Position numbers and translations under genes: made by a program. A stretch of 64,000 bases of DNA from Kitasatospora sp. MAA4 (GTDB lineage: Bacteria; Actinomycetota; Actinomycetes; Streptomycetales; Streptomycetaceae): positions 62,001-126,000 of the forward strand of contig NZ_JARZAI010000017.1 in assembly GCF_029893355.1 (NCBI RefSeq), given 5' to 3'. The notes under the pieces were generated by a model that was not told the DNA's origin, did not search any database, and was given only the letters and a program-made list of their open reading frames with translations. Of the stretch, positions 16,058 through 24,554 are shown piece by piece; the stretch's first letter is position 1, and every line of letters begins with the position of its first letter.

Positions 16058-16399
16058 TCAGCCGCGCCGGCGCTTGCGGGCCGAGGCCACCAGCAGGACC
16101 ACACCCGTGCCGACCAGTGCGGCGGGCACGATCCGCTCCTTGCGCGGCCGGCCCTTCTCGTCCACGAACTGGGCCTTCAGCTGCTCGACACCCCTGCTCG
16201 CGCCGACGTAGATCCGGCCGATCCGCTGCTCGACCGAGGCCAGCGCCTTGGCCCGGACCTGCGCGGCCACCGTGGTCGGGTGCACGCGCACCGCGAGCTC
16301 GTCCAGGGTCACCGCCAGCTGGGTCCGGGTCCGGGCGATGTCCGCCTCGATCTCGGCGGTGGTCCGCACCGCCTTGTCCTTCGTCTTCCCCTCGCCCAC
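16058..16399 (-). CDS. DUF3618 family membrane-associated protein
   Basis: A 113-residue protein whose N-terminal half has the DUF3618 pattern TTAEIEADIARTRTQLAVTL followed by DELAVRVHPTTV. A single membrane helix lies near the C-terminus (VPAALVGTGVVLLVASA) followed by basic residues. Function unknown. I chose the GTG at 16399 because GAGG lies 8 bases upstream and the resulting length fits the family; an ATG at 16486 gives 142 residues but has no ribosome site. It is divergent from bcp. Confidence 0.72.
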   Translation of the reverse strand: MGEGKTKDKAVRTTAEIEADIARTRTQLAVTLDELAVRVHPTTVAAQVRAKALASVEQRIGRIYVGASRGVEQLKAQFVDEKGRPRKERIVPAALVGTGVVLLVASARKRRRG

Positions 16400-16541
16400 C
16401 AGGGCCACCTCACTCAGCTCGCGTCGCAGTCTGCTCCGGCCCAGTTTGTCAGCTCCACCGCCGCCACGCGCAGTCCCACCCACCATCAGAGGTAGGTTGG
16501 CGACGGCACGACCGCCAGTCCAGCACGAGGAGAGATCCACC

Positions 16542-17018
16542 GTGAGTGAGCGCCTCCAGGCCGGGGACACCGCCCCCGCCTTCACCCTGCCCGACGCCGA
16601 CGGCACGCAGGTGTCCCTCGCCGACCACCTCGGCCGCAAGGTGATCGTCTACTTCTACCCCGCCGCGCTGACCCCCGGCTGCACCACCCAGGCCTGCGAC
16701 TTCACCGACAACCTGGAGGTCTTCGCGGGCGCCGGCTACGACGTCATCGGCATCTCCCCGGACAAGCCCGAGAAGCTCGGCAAGTTCCGCGAGACCGAGG
16801 ACCTCAAGGTCACCCTGCTCTCCGACCAGGACAAGGCCGTCCTGGAGGCGTACGGCGCCTACGGCGAGAAGAGCCTCTACGGCAAGACCGTGGTCGGCGT
16901 GATCCGCTCCACCGTGGTGGTGGACGAGAGCGGCAAGGTCGAGCGCGCGCTCTACAACGTGAAGGCCACCGGCCACGTCGCCAAGCTGCTGCGCGACCTC
17001 AAGGTCGAAGCCTCCTGA
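16542..17018 (+). CDS. bcp: Thioredoxin-dependent thiol peroxidase Bcp
   Basis: A 158-residue peroxiredoxin of the BCP/PrxQ type that reduces hydroperoxides in the cytoplasm with electrons from thioredoxin. The peroxidatic cysteine is Cys47 in PAALTPGCT, and the resolving cysteine is Cys52 five residues later (TTQACDF), the E. coli-type arrangement in one helix. GTG start with GAGGAG upstream. The length is normal and the gene is followed by a strong hairpin. Confidence 0.93.
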   Translation: MSERLQAGDTAPAFTLPDADGTQVSLADHLGRKVIVYFYPAALTPGCTTQACDFTDNLEVFAGAGYDVIGISPDKPEKLGKFRETEDLKVTLLSDQDKAVLEAYGAYGEKSLYGKTVVGVIRSTVVVDESGKVERALYNVKATGHVAKLLRDLKVEAS

Positions 17019-17034
17019 CGGCACGCCACGGCAC

Positions 17035-17076
17035 GGCGACGGCCCCGGCTCCCCCACAGGGGCCGGGGCCGTCGCC
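17035..17076. terminator. Bidirectional hairpin terminator between bcp and the sugar ABC operon
   Basis: Perfect 15-base inverted repeat ggcgacggccccggc / gccggggccgtcgcc at 17035-17049 and 17062-17076 with a 12-base loop. It lies between two convergent genes (bcp ends at 17018, the permease ends at 17091), so it can end transcription from both sides. Confidence 0.8.
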
Positions 17077-17090
17077 GTCCGCACACAGCG

Positions 17091-18116
17091 TCAACCGGGC
17101 AGGCCCACCAACCGCTCGCCGCTGCGCCGCTGCTGGATCACCACGGCGACCACGAGCAGCGAGCCCTGGGCGACGTTCTGCCAGAACGAGTTGATGCCCT
17201 GCACGGTCAGACCGTTCTCCAGTGCGCCGAGCAGCGCCACCGCGAGCAGTGTGCCGCCGATACCGCCCTTGCCGCCCTTGAGGGCGCAGCCGCCGAGCGC
17301 CGCGGCGGTGATCGACTGGAGTTCCAGTCCCTCGCTGCCCGAGGTCGGCTGCCCCGACCCGGTCCGTGCGGTCAGCAGGATGCCGGCCACCGCCGCGACC
17401 ACGCCGAGCAGGCCGTAGACCGAGATCAGGTACTTGTTGATGTTGATGCCGGCCAGCCGGGCCGCCGTGTCGTTGCCGCCGATCGCGTAGATGTTGCGAC
17501 CGATGTCGGTGTACTTCAGCAGCACGTGCACCGCCAGCGCCACCACGATCAGCAGCCACACCATCACCGGCAGCGCGGCGATCTTGCCGCGGCTGAGGAA
17601 GATGAAGACGCTGTTGTTCAGCACGTAGCCCTGCGCCGCGCCGTTGGATATCAGCTGGGCGACGCCCTTGTAGGCGGCCAGGCCGGCCAGCGTGGCGATG
17701 GTGGCGTTCACCCGGCCGTAGACGATGATCACGCCGTTCAGCAGGCCGATCACCACGCCCACGCCGATCGCCGCCGCCATGCCGACCATCGGGTTGGCGC
17801 CCGCCGAGGTGAAGGCCATAGCGCTGACCACCGAGGCCAGGCCGGCCTGCGAGCCGACCGAGATGTCCAGCCCGCCGCAGATGATCACGACGGTCTGCAC
17901 GACGGCCAGCAGGCCGCTGATGGTCGCCGCCTCGGCGATCACCTGGATGTTGTTCCAGCTCAGGTAGTTGTCGTTCAACGACCCGAACAGCGTCAGCACC
18001 ACCGCCAACGCGACGATCAGGCTGAGGTTCTGCCCGCCCACCGAGGCCAGCAGTTCGGCCGCCCTGCCGCGGCTCTTCACCGCCGGAGCAGTGTCGGACA
18101 CGGTCGTGGTGCTCAT
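17091..18116 (-). CDS. Sugar ABC transporter permease (AraH/RbsC type)
   Basis: A 341-residue permease of the ribose/arabinose class with about ten membrane segments. The family segment GGLDISVGSQAGLASV and the EAA-like loop GGNDTAARLAGININKY are clear, as is the C-terminal GGCALKGGKGGIGGTLLAV. Its ATG overlaps the stop of the ATPase gene (ATGA). It forms the membrane path for the sugar delivered by the lipoprotein encoded two genes upstream. Confidence 0.9.
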   Translation of the reverse strand: MSTTTVSDTAPAVKSRGRAAELLASVGGQNLSLIVALAVVLTLFGSLNDNYLSWNNIQVIAEAATISGLLAVVQTVVIICGGLDISVGSQAGLASVVSAMAFTSAGANPMVGMAAAIGVGVVIGLLNGVIIVYGRVNATIATLAGLAAYKGVAQLISNGAAQGYVLNNSVFIFLSRGKIAALPVMVWLLIVVALAVHVLLKYTDIGRNIYAIGGNDTAARLAGININKYLISVYGLLGVVAAVAGILLTARTGSGQPTSGSEGLELQSITAAALGGCALKGGKGGIGGTLLAVALLGALENGLTVQGINSFWQNVAQGSLLVVAVVIQQRRSGERLVGLPG

Positions 18117-19648
18117 GCTGTCCTTCCTTCGTCACTCGACACCAGGTCATCGGCCATCGCGAGCGAGAGGATCCGCTCCTCGGTGGCTTCGGACCGGCTC
18201 AACTCACCGGTGATCCGGCCGTTCTGCATCACCACGACCCGGTCGGCCAGCCCGAGTACCTCGGGCAGCTCGGAGGAGATCACCAGCAGTGCGATCCCCT
18301 CCTTCGCCAGGTCCGCGATGATCTGGTAGATCTCCGCCTTGGCACCCACGTCGATGCCGCGGGTCGGTTCGTCCAGGATCAGCACCTTGGGCTTGCGGGC
18401 CAACCAGCGGGCCAGCACCACCTTCTGCTGGTTCCCGCCGGAGAGCTTGCGCACCTCGTGCTCGATCGAGGGGGTGCGCACGCGCAGCCGGTCGGAGTAC
18501 TCCTGCGCCAACTCCCGTTCGGCGGACCGGCGGACGAACCGCCAGCGGCGCAGCCGCTCCAGCACCACCAGCGAGGTGTTGTCCCGGATCGAGCGGTGCA
18601 GGAAGAGCGCCTGGGCCTTGCGTTCCTCGGGAGCCAGGCCGAGCCCGGCCCGGATCACCTCTCCGGGCCGCCCCGACCTCAACTCCTGGCCCTCCAGGAG
18701 GACTTTCCCACTGAGGATCGCACGGTCACCGGCCAGCGCGAGCGCCAGCTCGGACCGGCCGGCGCCGATCAGCCCGGCCAGGCCGACCACTTCGCCGGCC
18801 CTGATCTGCAAGCTGATCCCGCTGACGTCCTCGGTGGTGACGTCCCTGACGTCCAGCACCACCCGGTCGGTGGCCACCTGCTGGCGGACGAACATCGTGG
18901 AGAGGTCCCGGCCCACCATCAGCCGCACCAGGTCGGCCTCGCCGGCCTGCCCGGCATCCAGCACGCCGGCCACCGCACCGTCGCGCAACACGGCGATCCG
19001 ATCGGCGAGTTGGAAGATCTCCTTCATCCGGTGCGAGACGTAGATCACCGCCACGCCCTGATCGCGCAGGCGGCGGATCAGCGCGAAGAGCGCGTCCACT
19101 TCCTGCTCGGAGAGCGAGGAGGTCGGCTCGTCGAACGCGATCACCTTCGCCTCGCCGGTCAACGCCCGAAGGATCTCGACCAGTTGACGCTGCGCCGGAG
19201 TGAGTTCGGATCCCAGCAGATCCGGGTCGAGCACCCGGGCGAACCCGAGCCGCTCCAGATCCGCCTCGATCCGCCGACGCAGCTCGGCACGGTCCAGCCG
19301 GCGCCCCGAACGGCGGGGAAGCGCACCGGCGTAGACGTTCTCGGCGACCGAGACGTGCGGGATGATCTCCGGCTCCTGCGGGATGATCCTGATCCCGGCG
19401 GCCCGTGCCTGGGCCGGCGAGTGCAGGGCCACCTCGACCCCGTCCAGCAGGACGTGTCCCTCGGTCGGCTGGTGGTCACCGGTGAGGATCTTCAACAGGG
19501 TGGACTTGCCGGCCCCGTTCTCCCCCATCAGCGCTGTCACCTGCCCGGGCGGGAACTCCAGGGTCACCCCGTTCAGCGCTCGGACGGCGCCGAAACTCTT
19601 GCCGAGCCCCCGGACCGCTGCGCCCGGGTTCGTCAGTTTGGTCGTCAC
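18113..19648 (-). CDS. Sugar ABC transporter ATP-binding protein (AraG/RbsA type)
   Basis: A 511-residue tandem ATPase. Domain 1 has Walker A GENGAGKST, Walker B VIAFDEPTSSL and switch VSHRM; domain 2 has the degenerate P-loop GLIGAGRSE that is normal for this class, the intact signature LSGGNQQKVVLARWL and Walker B LILDEPTRGIDVG. It energises monosaccharide import. It lies 10 bases downstream of the binding-protein gene and is coupled to the permease by ATGA. Confidence 0.92.
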   Translation of the reverse strand: MTTKLTNPGAAVRGLGKSFGAVRALNGVTLEFPPGQVTALMGENGAGKSTLLKILTGDHQPTEGHVLLDGVEVALHSPAQARAAGIRIIPQEPEIIPHVSVAENVYAGALPRRSGRRLDRAELRRRIEADLERLGFARVLDPDLLGSELTPAQRQLVEILRALTGEAKVIAFDEPTSSLSEQEVDALFALIRRLRDQGVAVIYVSHRMKEIFQLADRIAVLRDGAVAGVLDAGQAGEADLVRLMVGRDLSTMFVRQQVATDRVVLDVRDVTTEDVSGISLQIRAGEVVGLAGLIGAGRSELALALAGDRAILSGKVLLEGQELRSGRPGEVIRAGLGLAPEERKAQALFLHRSIRDNTSLVVLERLRRWRFVRRSAERELAQEYSDRLRVRTPSIEHEVRKLSGGNQQKVVLARWLARKPKVLILDEPTRGIDVGAKAEIYQIIADLAKEGIALLVISSELPEVLGLADRVVVMQNGRITGELSRSEATEERILSLAMADDLVSSDEGRTA

Positions 19649-19658
19649 AACCTGTTCC

Positions 19659-20708
19659 TCAGCTGCACTTGAGGCCGGAGGCCTGCCAGTTGGTCGGGTC
19701 GACCATCGTGGTCGGCGCGAAGGCCTCCTGCGGGAACGCCTTGCCGTTCTTGAGCTTGTCGTACATGGTCTGGACGGCCAGGGCGCCGACGTCGCTGCCG
19801 TTGATGAAGAGCGCGGCCTTCATGCCGGACGGCTTGCCGCTGCCCCAGTCCTTGCAGGCCAGGTAGGCACCGAGGCCGACGCCGATGACGTTGTCGGGCG
19901 TGACGCCCGCGTTGTCCATCGCGGTGACGCCACCCTGGACGTTCTCGTCGTTGCAGCCCCAGATCACCCAGTGCTTGACGCCCGCGTTGGCGGTGATGGT
20001 CGCGGCGATCTTGTCCTGCGCACCGGTCGGGGTGTTGTCGGTCGCCACGTCGATGTTCTGCACGGTGGCGCCCGCACCGGCGGCGAACGCCGTCTTGGCG
20101 GCCTTCACGCGGTCACCGCAGACGGTGACGTCCTGCTGCCAGGCGGAGATGATCCGGGTGTCGGCGGCGTTCCAGCCCGCCTTCTTGAACTCCTCGGCAG
20201 CCCGCTGGCCGACCTGCTGGCCCATCTGGTCACCACTGAAGCCGATCCGGGGAACCAGGTCGGAGGCGGCACAGGAGGCCGGCGCCGGGCCGGTGGTGCA
20301 GATCTGGTCGTCCGAGGTCAGCAGCGCCACCTTGGCGTCCTTGGCGGTCTGCACGACCTGCGGACCGACGGCCGGGTCGGGGACGACCACGATCAGACCG
20401 TTACTCTTCTGGGCGATGGCCGACTGCTCGTCGCTGATCGTCTGGTTCGCGTCGTTGCCGAGGTTGACCACCTTGAGGTCCACCCCCAGCTGGGCGGCCT
20501 TGGCCTTGGCGCCGGCAGCCTCGCCGACGAAGTACTCCTGGTCCCCCTGCTTCTGCAGGTAGGTGATGGAGATCTTCCCGGACACCGTGGCGGTGTCGCC
20601 GCCGGACGAGGCGGTCGACTGCTGCCCGGTCGAGCAGGCGGTCAGACCGAGGGTGACAAGCAGGCCGACAGCGGCGGCAGTGCGGCGGCGAGTGCGCGCG
20701 GTGATCAT
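19659..20708 (-). CDS. Sugar-binding lipoprotein, AraF (L-arabinose) like
   Basis: A 349-residue periplasmic-type binding protein with a lipoprotein signal (lipobox LTAC, Cys25). It resembles E. coli AraF more than RbsB as I remember the sequences: VVPDPAVGPQVV matches the AraF PDP-x-x-G segment, and VKHWVIWGCNDENVQGGV matches the AraF VKHW...ND...GGV segment. I therefore infer arabinose or a related aldose as substrate. ATG has AAGGAG 10 bases upstream. It heads the three-gene importer operon. Confidence 0.85.
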   Translation of the reverse strand: MITARTRRRTAAAVGLLVTLGLTACSTGQQSTASSGGDTATVSGKISITYLQKQGDQEYFVGEAAGAKAKAAQLGVDLKVVNLGNDANQTISDEQSAIAQKSNGLIVVVPDPAVGPQVVQTAKDAKVALLTSDDQICTTGPAPASCAASDLVPRIGFSGDQMGQQVGQRAAEEFKKAGWNAADTRIISAWQQDVTVCGDRVKAAKTAFAAGAGATVQNIDVATDNTPTGAQDKIAATITANAGVKHWVIWGCNDENVQGGVTAMDNAGVTPDNVIGVGLGAYLACKDWGSGKPSGMKAALFINGSDVGALAVQTMYDKLKNGKAFPQEAFAPTTMVDPTNWQASGLKCS

Positions 20709-20970
20709 GTGGGGGAGACTCCTTCGGCTCACAATCAATCAGAACCAAACAGGTTCCAACGCGATGTGGGATATGACACCCCTTTTCGCCATCCCCCGTC
20801 AAGAGCTTTCGCACACATCCGCACAGGTCGAAACAGAACCGTTGCCAGCGGGAACGGGTCGCATGGCGCCATCGGCACTCACTCCGACCCGGCTGCACTG
20901 GGAATACCCAAACCGTCACCATCTGTTTCGAGTGATAGGCAATCAGTTACCACTGGCGAAGGGGGCCACC

Positions 20971-21843
20971 ATGCCGAGCCAGATCAGGTACACCCGCAAA
21001 GTGCTCACCGACCTCGCCGCCGAGTCGCAGAGCATCAACGACATGATGCGAAAGCTCGGCGTGCCGATGGCTGGCGGCACGCACAGCTACCTCAGCCGGC
21101 GGCTCAAGTTCTACGGGATCGACACATCGCACTTCAACGGCGGTCGGCCTGACTACGGCCGCCGCAGGTACACCCGGGAGATGCTGGCGGAGGCGGCGGC
21201 CAACTCCTGCAGCATCAGCTCCATGCTGCTGTACCTGGGGGTGCGGCCCTACGACAGTGCCTACTCGTACATGAAGCAGCGGCTGACCCAATTCGGCATC
21301 GACACATCCCACTTCTCGTTCGGGAAGACGGCGACCGACCGCTTTGCAAGTGGCGTGATACCCAAGGACGAGCTCCAGGCAGCAGTGGCCGAGCAGTTCA
21401 GTCTCGCCGGTGTGATCCGCTCCCTCGATCTGGCGGAGTCCGGCTCCGCGCGACGCCTGGTCAAGAAGAGCATCGCCCTCCATGGCCTCAGCACAAGCCA
21501 CTTCTCCGGCCAGGGTCACGCCAAGGGGAAGTCCCCTCGCAATCGCAAGAGCGCCGCGGACATCCTCATCGAGCTCCCGATCGGCTCAAAACGCGTCAAG
21601 AACGTGCAGCTCCGCCGGGCAATGCAGAGCCGTGGAGTCCCGTACCTCTGCGCCTCGTGCGGGGTGGGGAACCTGTGGCACGGTTGCGAGCTGGTGCTGG
21701 AGATCGACCACGTCAACGGCAACTGGCTCGACAACCAGCCCGACAATCTCCGATTCCTGTGCCCGAACTGCCACTCCGTCACACTCACCTACTGCGGCCG
21801 GAACAAGCAACAGGGTGCTTCCCAGGAGGCCCAGGCCGCTTGA
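20971..21843 (+). CDS. HNH endonuclease with three repeated DNA-binding modules
   Basis: A 290-residue protein. The N-terminal two thirds hold three repeats, each a helix-turn-helix-like unit of about 55-75 residues ending in a GIDTSHF-type motif (YGIDTSHFNGG, FGIDTSHFSFG, HGLSTSHFSGQ). The C-terminus is an HNH nuclease: CASCG, then VLEIDHVNGNWLDNQPDNLR with the catalytic His, and LCPNCHS supplying the second zinc cysteine pair. This family is frequent in actinophages and sits beside tRNA genes. ATG at 20971 has GAAGGGGG upstream. A tRNA gene follows 68 bases downstream on the same strand. Possible roles are homing or DNA processing. Confidence 0.82.
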   Translation: MPSQIRYTRKVLTDLAAESQSINDMMRKLGVPMAGGTHSYLSRRLKFYGIDTSHFNGGRPDYGRRRYTREMLAEAAANSCSISSMLLYLGVRPYDSAYSYMKQRLTQFGIDTSHFSFGKTATDRFASGVIPKDELQAAVAEQFSLAGVIRSLDLAESGSARRLVKKSIALHGLSTSHFSGQGHAKGKSPRNRKSAADILIELPIGSKRVKNVQLRRAMQSRGVPYLCASCGVGNLWHGCELVLEIDHVNGNWLDNQPDNLRFLCPNCHSVTLTYCGRNKQQGASQEAQAA

Positions 21844-21911
21844 CTGATCAGTCCAGGTCGCCAAAATCCGTGCCGCCCAGCCGCAGCAGAACCGGTATCC
21901 TGACCCAGCGC

Positions 21912-21986
21912 GCGCCTGTACCCCAGCTGGCTAGAGGGATGCGGTTTAGGTCCGCAGTGTCGTGGGTTCGAATCCCACCGGGCGCA
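21912..21986 (+). tRNA. tRNA with anticodon UAG (Leu, CUA) but a short variable loop
   Basis: A 75-nt cloverleaf: acceptor gcgcctg / cgggcgc (one G-U pair), D arm with a 3-bp stem ccc/ggg and a GG-containing loop, anticodon stem tgcgg/ccgca with loop tttaggt giving anticodon TAG, a 5-nt variable loop gtgtc, T arm gtggg-ttcgaat-cccac, and discriminator A. CCA is not encoded. TAG reads CUA, a leucine codon, yet bacterial leucine tRNAs normally have a long variable arm. The tertiary-interaction bases (T8, A14, G15-C48, GG, TTCGA) are intact, so it looks functional. Identity as tRNA-Leu is therefore uncertain. Confidence 0.8.
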
Positions 21987-21991
21987 CAACA

Positions 21992-22034
21992 GCCCCGGTC
22001 CACCCTCACAACGAGGGCGAACCGGGGCATTTTT
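21992..22034 (+). terminator. Rho-independent terminator after the tRNA gene
   Basis: Inverted repeat gccccggt / accggggc at 21992-21999 and 22021-22028 with an internal ccctc/gaggg pair in the loop (22003-22007 and 22013-22017), followed by attttt. A T-run of this kind is uncommon in such a GC-rich genome and fits a stable-RNA terminator six bases past the tRNA. Confidence 0.8.
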
Positions 22035-22042
22035 ACTGCCCC

Positions 22043-22654
22043 TCACCCCAGCAGCTCGCGCACCACCGGCGCCAGGGCGCGGAAGGCCTGGCCGCGGTGG
22101 CTGATGGCGTTCTTCTCGTCCGCCGTCAGCTCGGCGCAGGTGCGGGTCTCGCCCAGGGGCTGGAGGATCGGGTCGTAGCCGAAGCCGCCGTCGCCGGCGG
22201 GGGCGGTGCGCAGTTCGCCTCGCAGCTGTCCCTCCACGACGCGCTCGGTGCCGTCGGGGAGGGCGAACGCGGCCGCGCAGGCGAAGTGGGCGGCGCGGTG
22301 CGGGGCGGCGATGTCGGAGAGCTGGGCGAGCAGCAGCTCCAGGTTGGCGCGGTCGTCGCCGTGCTTGCCGGCCCAGCGTGCGGAGAAGATGCCGGGTGCG
22401 CCGCCGAGTACGTCCACGCAGAGGCCGGAGTCGTCGGCGACCGCGGGCAGGCCGGTGGCCTGGGCCAGCGCGTGGGCCTTGAGCAGGGCGTTCTCCGCGA
22501 AGGTCACACCGGTCTCGGCCACGTCCGGGATCTCGGGGTAGGCATCGGCGCCGACGAGTTCGACGTCGAGGCCGACGCCGGCGAGGATGGCGCGCAGTTC
22601 GGCGACCTTGTGCTGGTTGCGGGTGGCGAGGACGAGGCGTCGGGGGGTGGTCAT
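22043..22654 (-). CDS. rdgB: RdgB/HAM1 non-canonical purine NTP pyrophosphatase
   Basis: A 203-residue house-cleaning enzyme that hydrolyses dITP, XTP and ITP to monophosphates. Family motifs are visible: LATRNQHKVAELRAIL at the N-terminus, TFAENALLKA, ADDSGLCVDVLGGAPGIFSAR, GDGGFGYDPI and SHRGQAF. Length is normal. It is followed upstream by a small exported protein gene and rph, the rph-rdgB pairing known in actinobacteria. Confidence 0.94.
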   Translation of the reverse strand: MTTPRRLVLATRNQHKVAELRAILAGVGLDVELVGADAYPEIPDVAETGVTFAENALLKAHALAQATGLPAVADDSGLCVDVLGGAPGIFSARWAGKHGDDRANLELLLAQLSDIAAPHRAAHFACAAAFALPDGTERVVEGQLRGELRTAPAGDGGFGYDPILQPLGETRTCAELTADEKNAISHRGQAFRALAPVVRELLG

Positions 22655-22674
22655 GGCCCCCAGCGTATCGATCG

Positions 22675-23064
22675 TCAGCTCGCGCAGACCTTCGTCAGGT
22701 TCCCGACCGCGTCGCCGAGCGGGCCGAGGTCGGGGACCTGCTTGGCGTCTATCGCCTGCTGGGTCTTGTCGGCCTGCGTCTGGAGGTCGGCGACGGCCTT
22801 GGAGACGTCGGTGTTGCCCGCGTTCTTGCCGAGCTTGCCGAGGTCGCTCTTGAGGTTCGCGAGCGCCTTGCCCGCCGCCGTGGGGTTGTTGCCGGCGTTG
22901 TTGTAGGCGTCGTTCAGCTGGCTGAGGTCACCGCCCACCTTCACGGCGGTGTTGCCGCAGTCCATCGCCTTCTGGGCGGCGGAGCAACTGACGGCGCTGA
23001 GCGGGAGGACGAGGATCAGCGCGGCCACGGCGAGGGTGGCGGGGCGGGTGATGCTGTGCGGCAT
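22675..23064 (-). CDS. Small exported helical protein
   Basis: A 129-residue protein with a signal peptide (LAVAALILVLPLSAVSCSA). The cysteine in AVSC could be lipidated, although the -3 residue is Ala where Leu is usual. The mature part is helical, with three further Cys-bearing positions including MDCGNTAVKVG and a terminal KVCAS. Function unknown. It lies between rdgB and rph on the same strand, 20 bases from rdgB. Confidence 0.65.
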   Translation of the reverse strand: MPHSITRPATLAVAALILVLPLSAVSCSAAQKAMDCGNTAVKVGGDLSQLNDAYNNAGNNPTAAGKALANLKSDLGKLGKNAGNTDVSKAVADLQTQADKTQQAIDAKQVPDLGPLGDAVGNLTKVCAS

Positions 23065-23165
23065 CGAGGTCCTCCGGTACGGGCGGTGGCACGGTGAGCC
23101 TTCCCCGGGAACGACGGCCGCAGACCGGCTCGCGGTTCCCGCGTCAGCTTCTGCGGGGAACCGTA

Positions 23166-23203
23166 CGGGTTCGGCGGGCGGCCTGTACAGCCCGCCGAAC
23201 CCG
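23166..23203 (-). terminator. Hairpin terminator after rph
   Basis: Perfect 13-base inverted repeat cgggttcggcggg / cccgccgaacccg at 23166-23178 and 23191-23203, loop of 12 bases, located 21 bases past the rph stop. No T-run, as is common for streptomycete terminators. Confidence 0.75.
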
Positions 23204-23224
23204 CACTGTTCACCTGCCGGACGC

Positions 23225-23950
23225 TCAGCCCTCCAGCACCTTGCGCTGGATCTCGTCGAGCTCGGCGCAGCCGAGGGTTCCCAGGTCGAGCAGCTGGTTG
23301 AGCAGGTCGCGGTCGAAGGGCGCGCCCTCGGCGGTGCCCTGGACCTCGACGAAGCGGCCGTCGGAGGTGCAGACGATGTTCATGTCGGTCTCGGCCCGGA
23401 CGTCCTCCTCGTAGCGGAGGTCCAGCATCGGCACGCCGTCGATGATCCCGACGCTGACCGCGCTGACGCCGCCGGTGATCGGCTGGCCCTTGGCGCGCAG
23501 CAGCTTCTTCTCGCGGGCCCAGGAGACGGCGTCGACCAGCGCGACGTACGCGCCGGTGATCGCGGCGGTGCGGGTGCCGCCGTCGGCCTGCAGGACGTCG
23601 CAGTCGAGCACGATGGTGTTCTCGGCGAGGGCGCGGTGGTCGATGACGGCCCGCAGGGAGCGGCCGATCAGGCGGCTGATCTCGTGGGTGCGCCCGCCGA
23701 TCTTGCCGCGGACGGACTCGCGGTCGCCGCGGGTGTTGGTGGCGCGGGGCAGCATGGCGTACTCGGCGGTGACCCAGCCCTCCCCGCTGCCCTTGCGCCA
23801 GCGCGGGACGCCCTCGGTGACGCTGGCGGTGCAGAGGACCTTGGTGTCCCCGTACGAGACGAGGACTGAGCCCTCGGCGTGCTTGCTCCAATTGCGCTCG
23901 ATGCTGATCGGGCGGAGCTGGTCGGCGGTGCGGCCGTCGATGCGTGACAT
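23225..23950 (-). CDS. rph: Ribonuclease PH
   Basis: A 241-residue phosphorolytic 3' exoribonuclease that trims tRNA precursors. Visible landmarks are [30 protein letters not shown], the phosphate-binding arginines in [20 protein letters not shown], and [19 protein letters not shown]. Length is normal for the hexameric enzyme. The tRNA gene and rdgB lie downstream on either strand. Confidence 0.95.
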   Translation of the reverse strand: MSRIDGRTADQLRPISIERNWSKHAEGSVLVSYGDTKVLCTASVTEGVPRWRKGSGEGWVTAEYAMLPRATNTRGDRESVRGKIGGRTHEISRLIGRSLRAVIDHRALAENTIVLDCDVLQADGGTRTAAITGAYVALVDAVSWAREKKLLRAKGQPITGGVSAVSVGIIDGVPMLDLRYEEDVRAETDMNIVCTSDGRFVEVQGTAEGAPFDRDLLNQLLDLGTLGCAELDEIQRKVLEG

Positions 23951-23980
23951 AGCGTCTGAGCCTAGTCGTTCCCCGCAGGC

Positions 23981-24017
23981 CGACGGCCCGCCGCCGCGAT
24001 GCGGTGACGGGCCGTCG
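23981..24017 (-). terminator. Hairpin terminator after nagF
   Basis: Inverted repeat cgacggcccg / cgggccgtcg at 23981-23990 and 24008-24017, 17-base loop, starting 50 bases past the nagF stop and just upstream of rph on the same strand. Confidence 0.65.
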
Positions 24018-24067
24018 GGGTGTGGCTCAGCGCGTGGCGAGCGTCACACCACGGGTCGGATCGGGGG

Positions 24068-24301
24068 TCACATCATGTCCTCGATCTCACCGGCGATCGG
24101 GTCGGCGTCGGTGCCGATGACGACCTGGATCGCGGTGCCCATCTTGACGACGCCGTGCGCACCGGCGGCCTTGAGGGCGGCCTCGTCGACCAGGGAGGCG
24201 TCCGCCACCTCGGTGCGCAGGCGGGTGATGCAGCCCTCGATCTCCTCGATGTTGGCGATACCGCCGAGACCGGCGACGATCTTCTCAGCCTTGGTGGCCA
24301 T
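24068..24301 (-). CDS. nagF: PTS glucose/GlcNAc-type EIIB protein NagF
   Basis: A 77-residue free-standing EIIB domain. The phosphorylated cysteine is Cys24 in IEGCITRLR, followed by the typical DEAALKAAGAHGVVKMG segment. It passes phosphate from EIIA to the sugar bound by the EIIC permeases. By position beside two EIIC genes and rph it corresponds to nagF (SCO2905 in S. coelicolor, from memory), part of N-acetylglucosamine uptake. It is divergent from nagE1. The 329-base gap between the two genes holds the dre operator and both promoters. Confidence 0.9.
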   Translation of the reverse strand: MATKAEKIVAGLGGIANIEEIEGCITRLRTEVADASLVDEAALKAAGAHGVVKMGTAIQVVIGTDADPIAGEIEDMM

Positions 24302-24554
24302 GTCTTTCTCCCTCTGTCTCGGCGTACCGGCTGCCTTGCCGGGGACCGTCCTGCCTCTGTGCCGTGCGGTGGCGCTGCGGTGACGCGGGCTCAGCCACCC
24401 GGGTCGTGATCCGGCGCGACCAGCATCGCCCGGTTCGTTCCGTTCCGCCACGTTAGTCCACGTTCGGACCAGTTCCACGCGCGGGTTATGGATCTTCCTC
24501 ACAGGATGAGGACGCGTGGGATCCGGATCCGGCGGCACGCGCGAATGCACCACA

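Noticed and set aside
21843-22034. Integrated element at the tRNA
   Set aside because: No integrase and no second copy of the tRNA 3' end were seen in the flanks.
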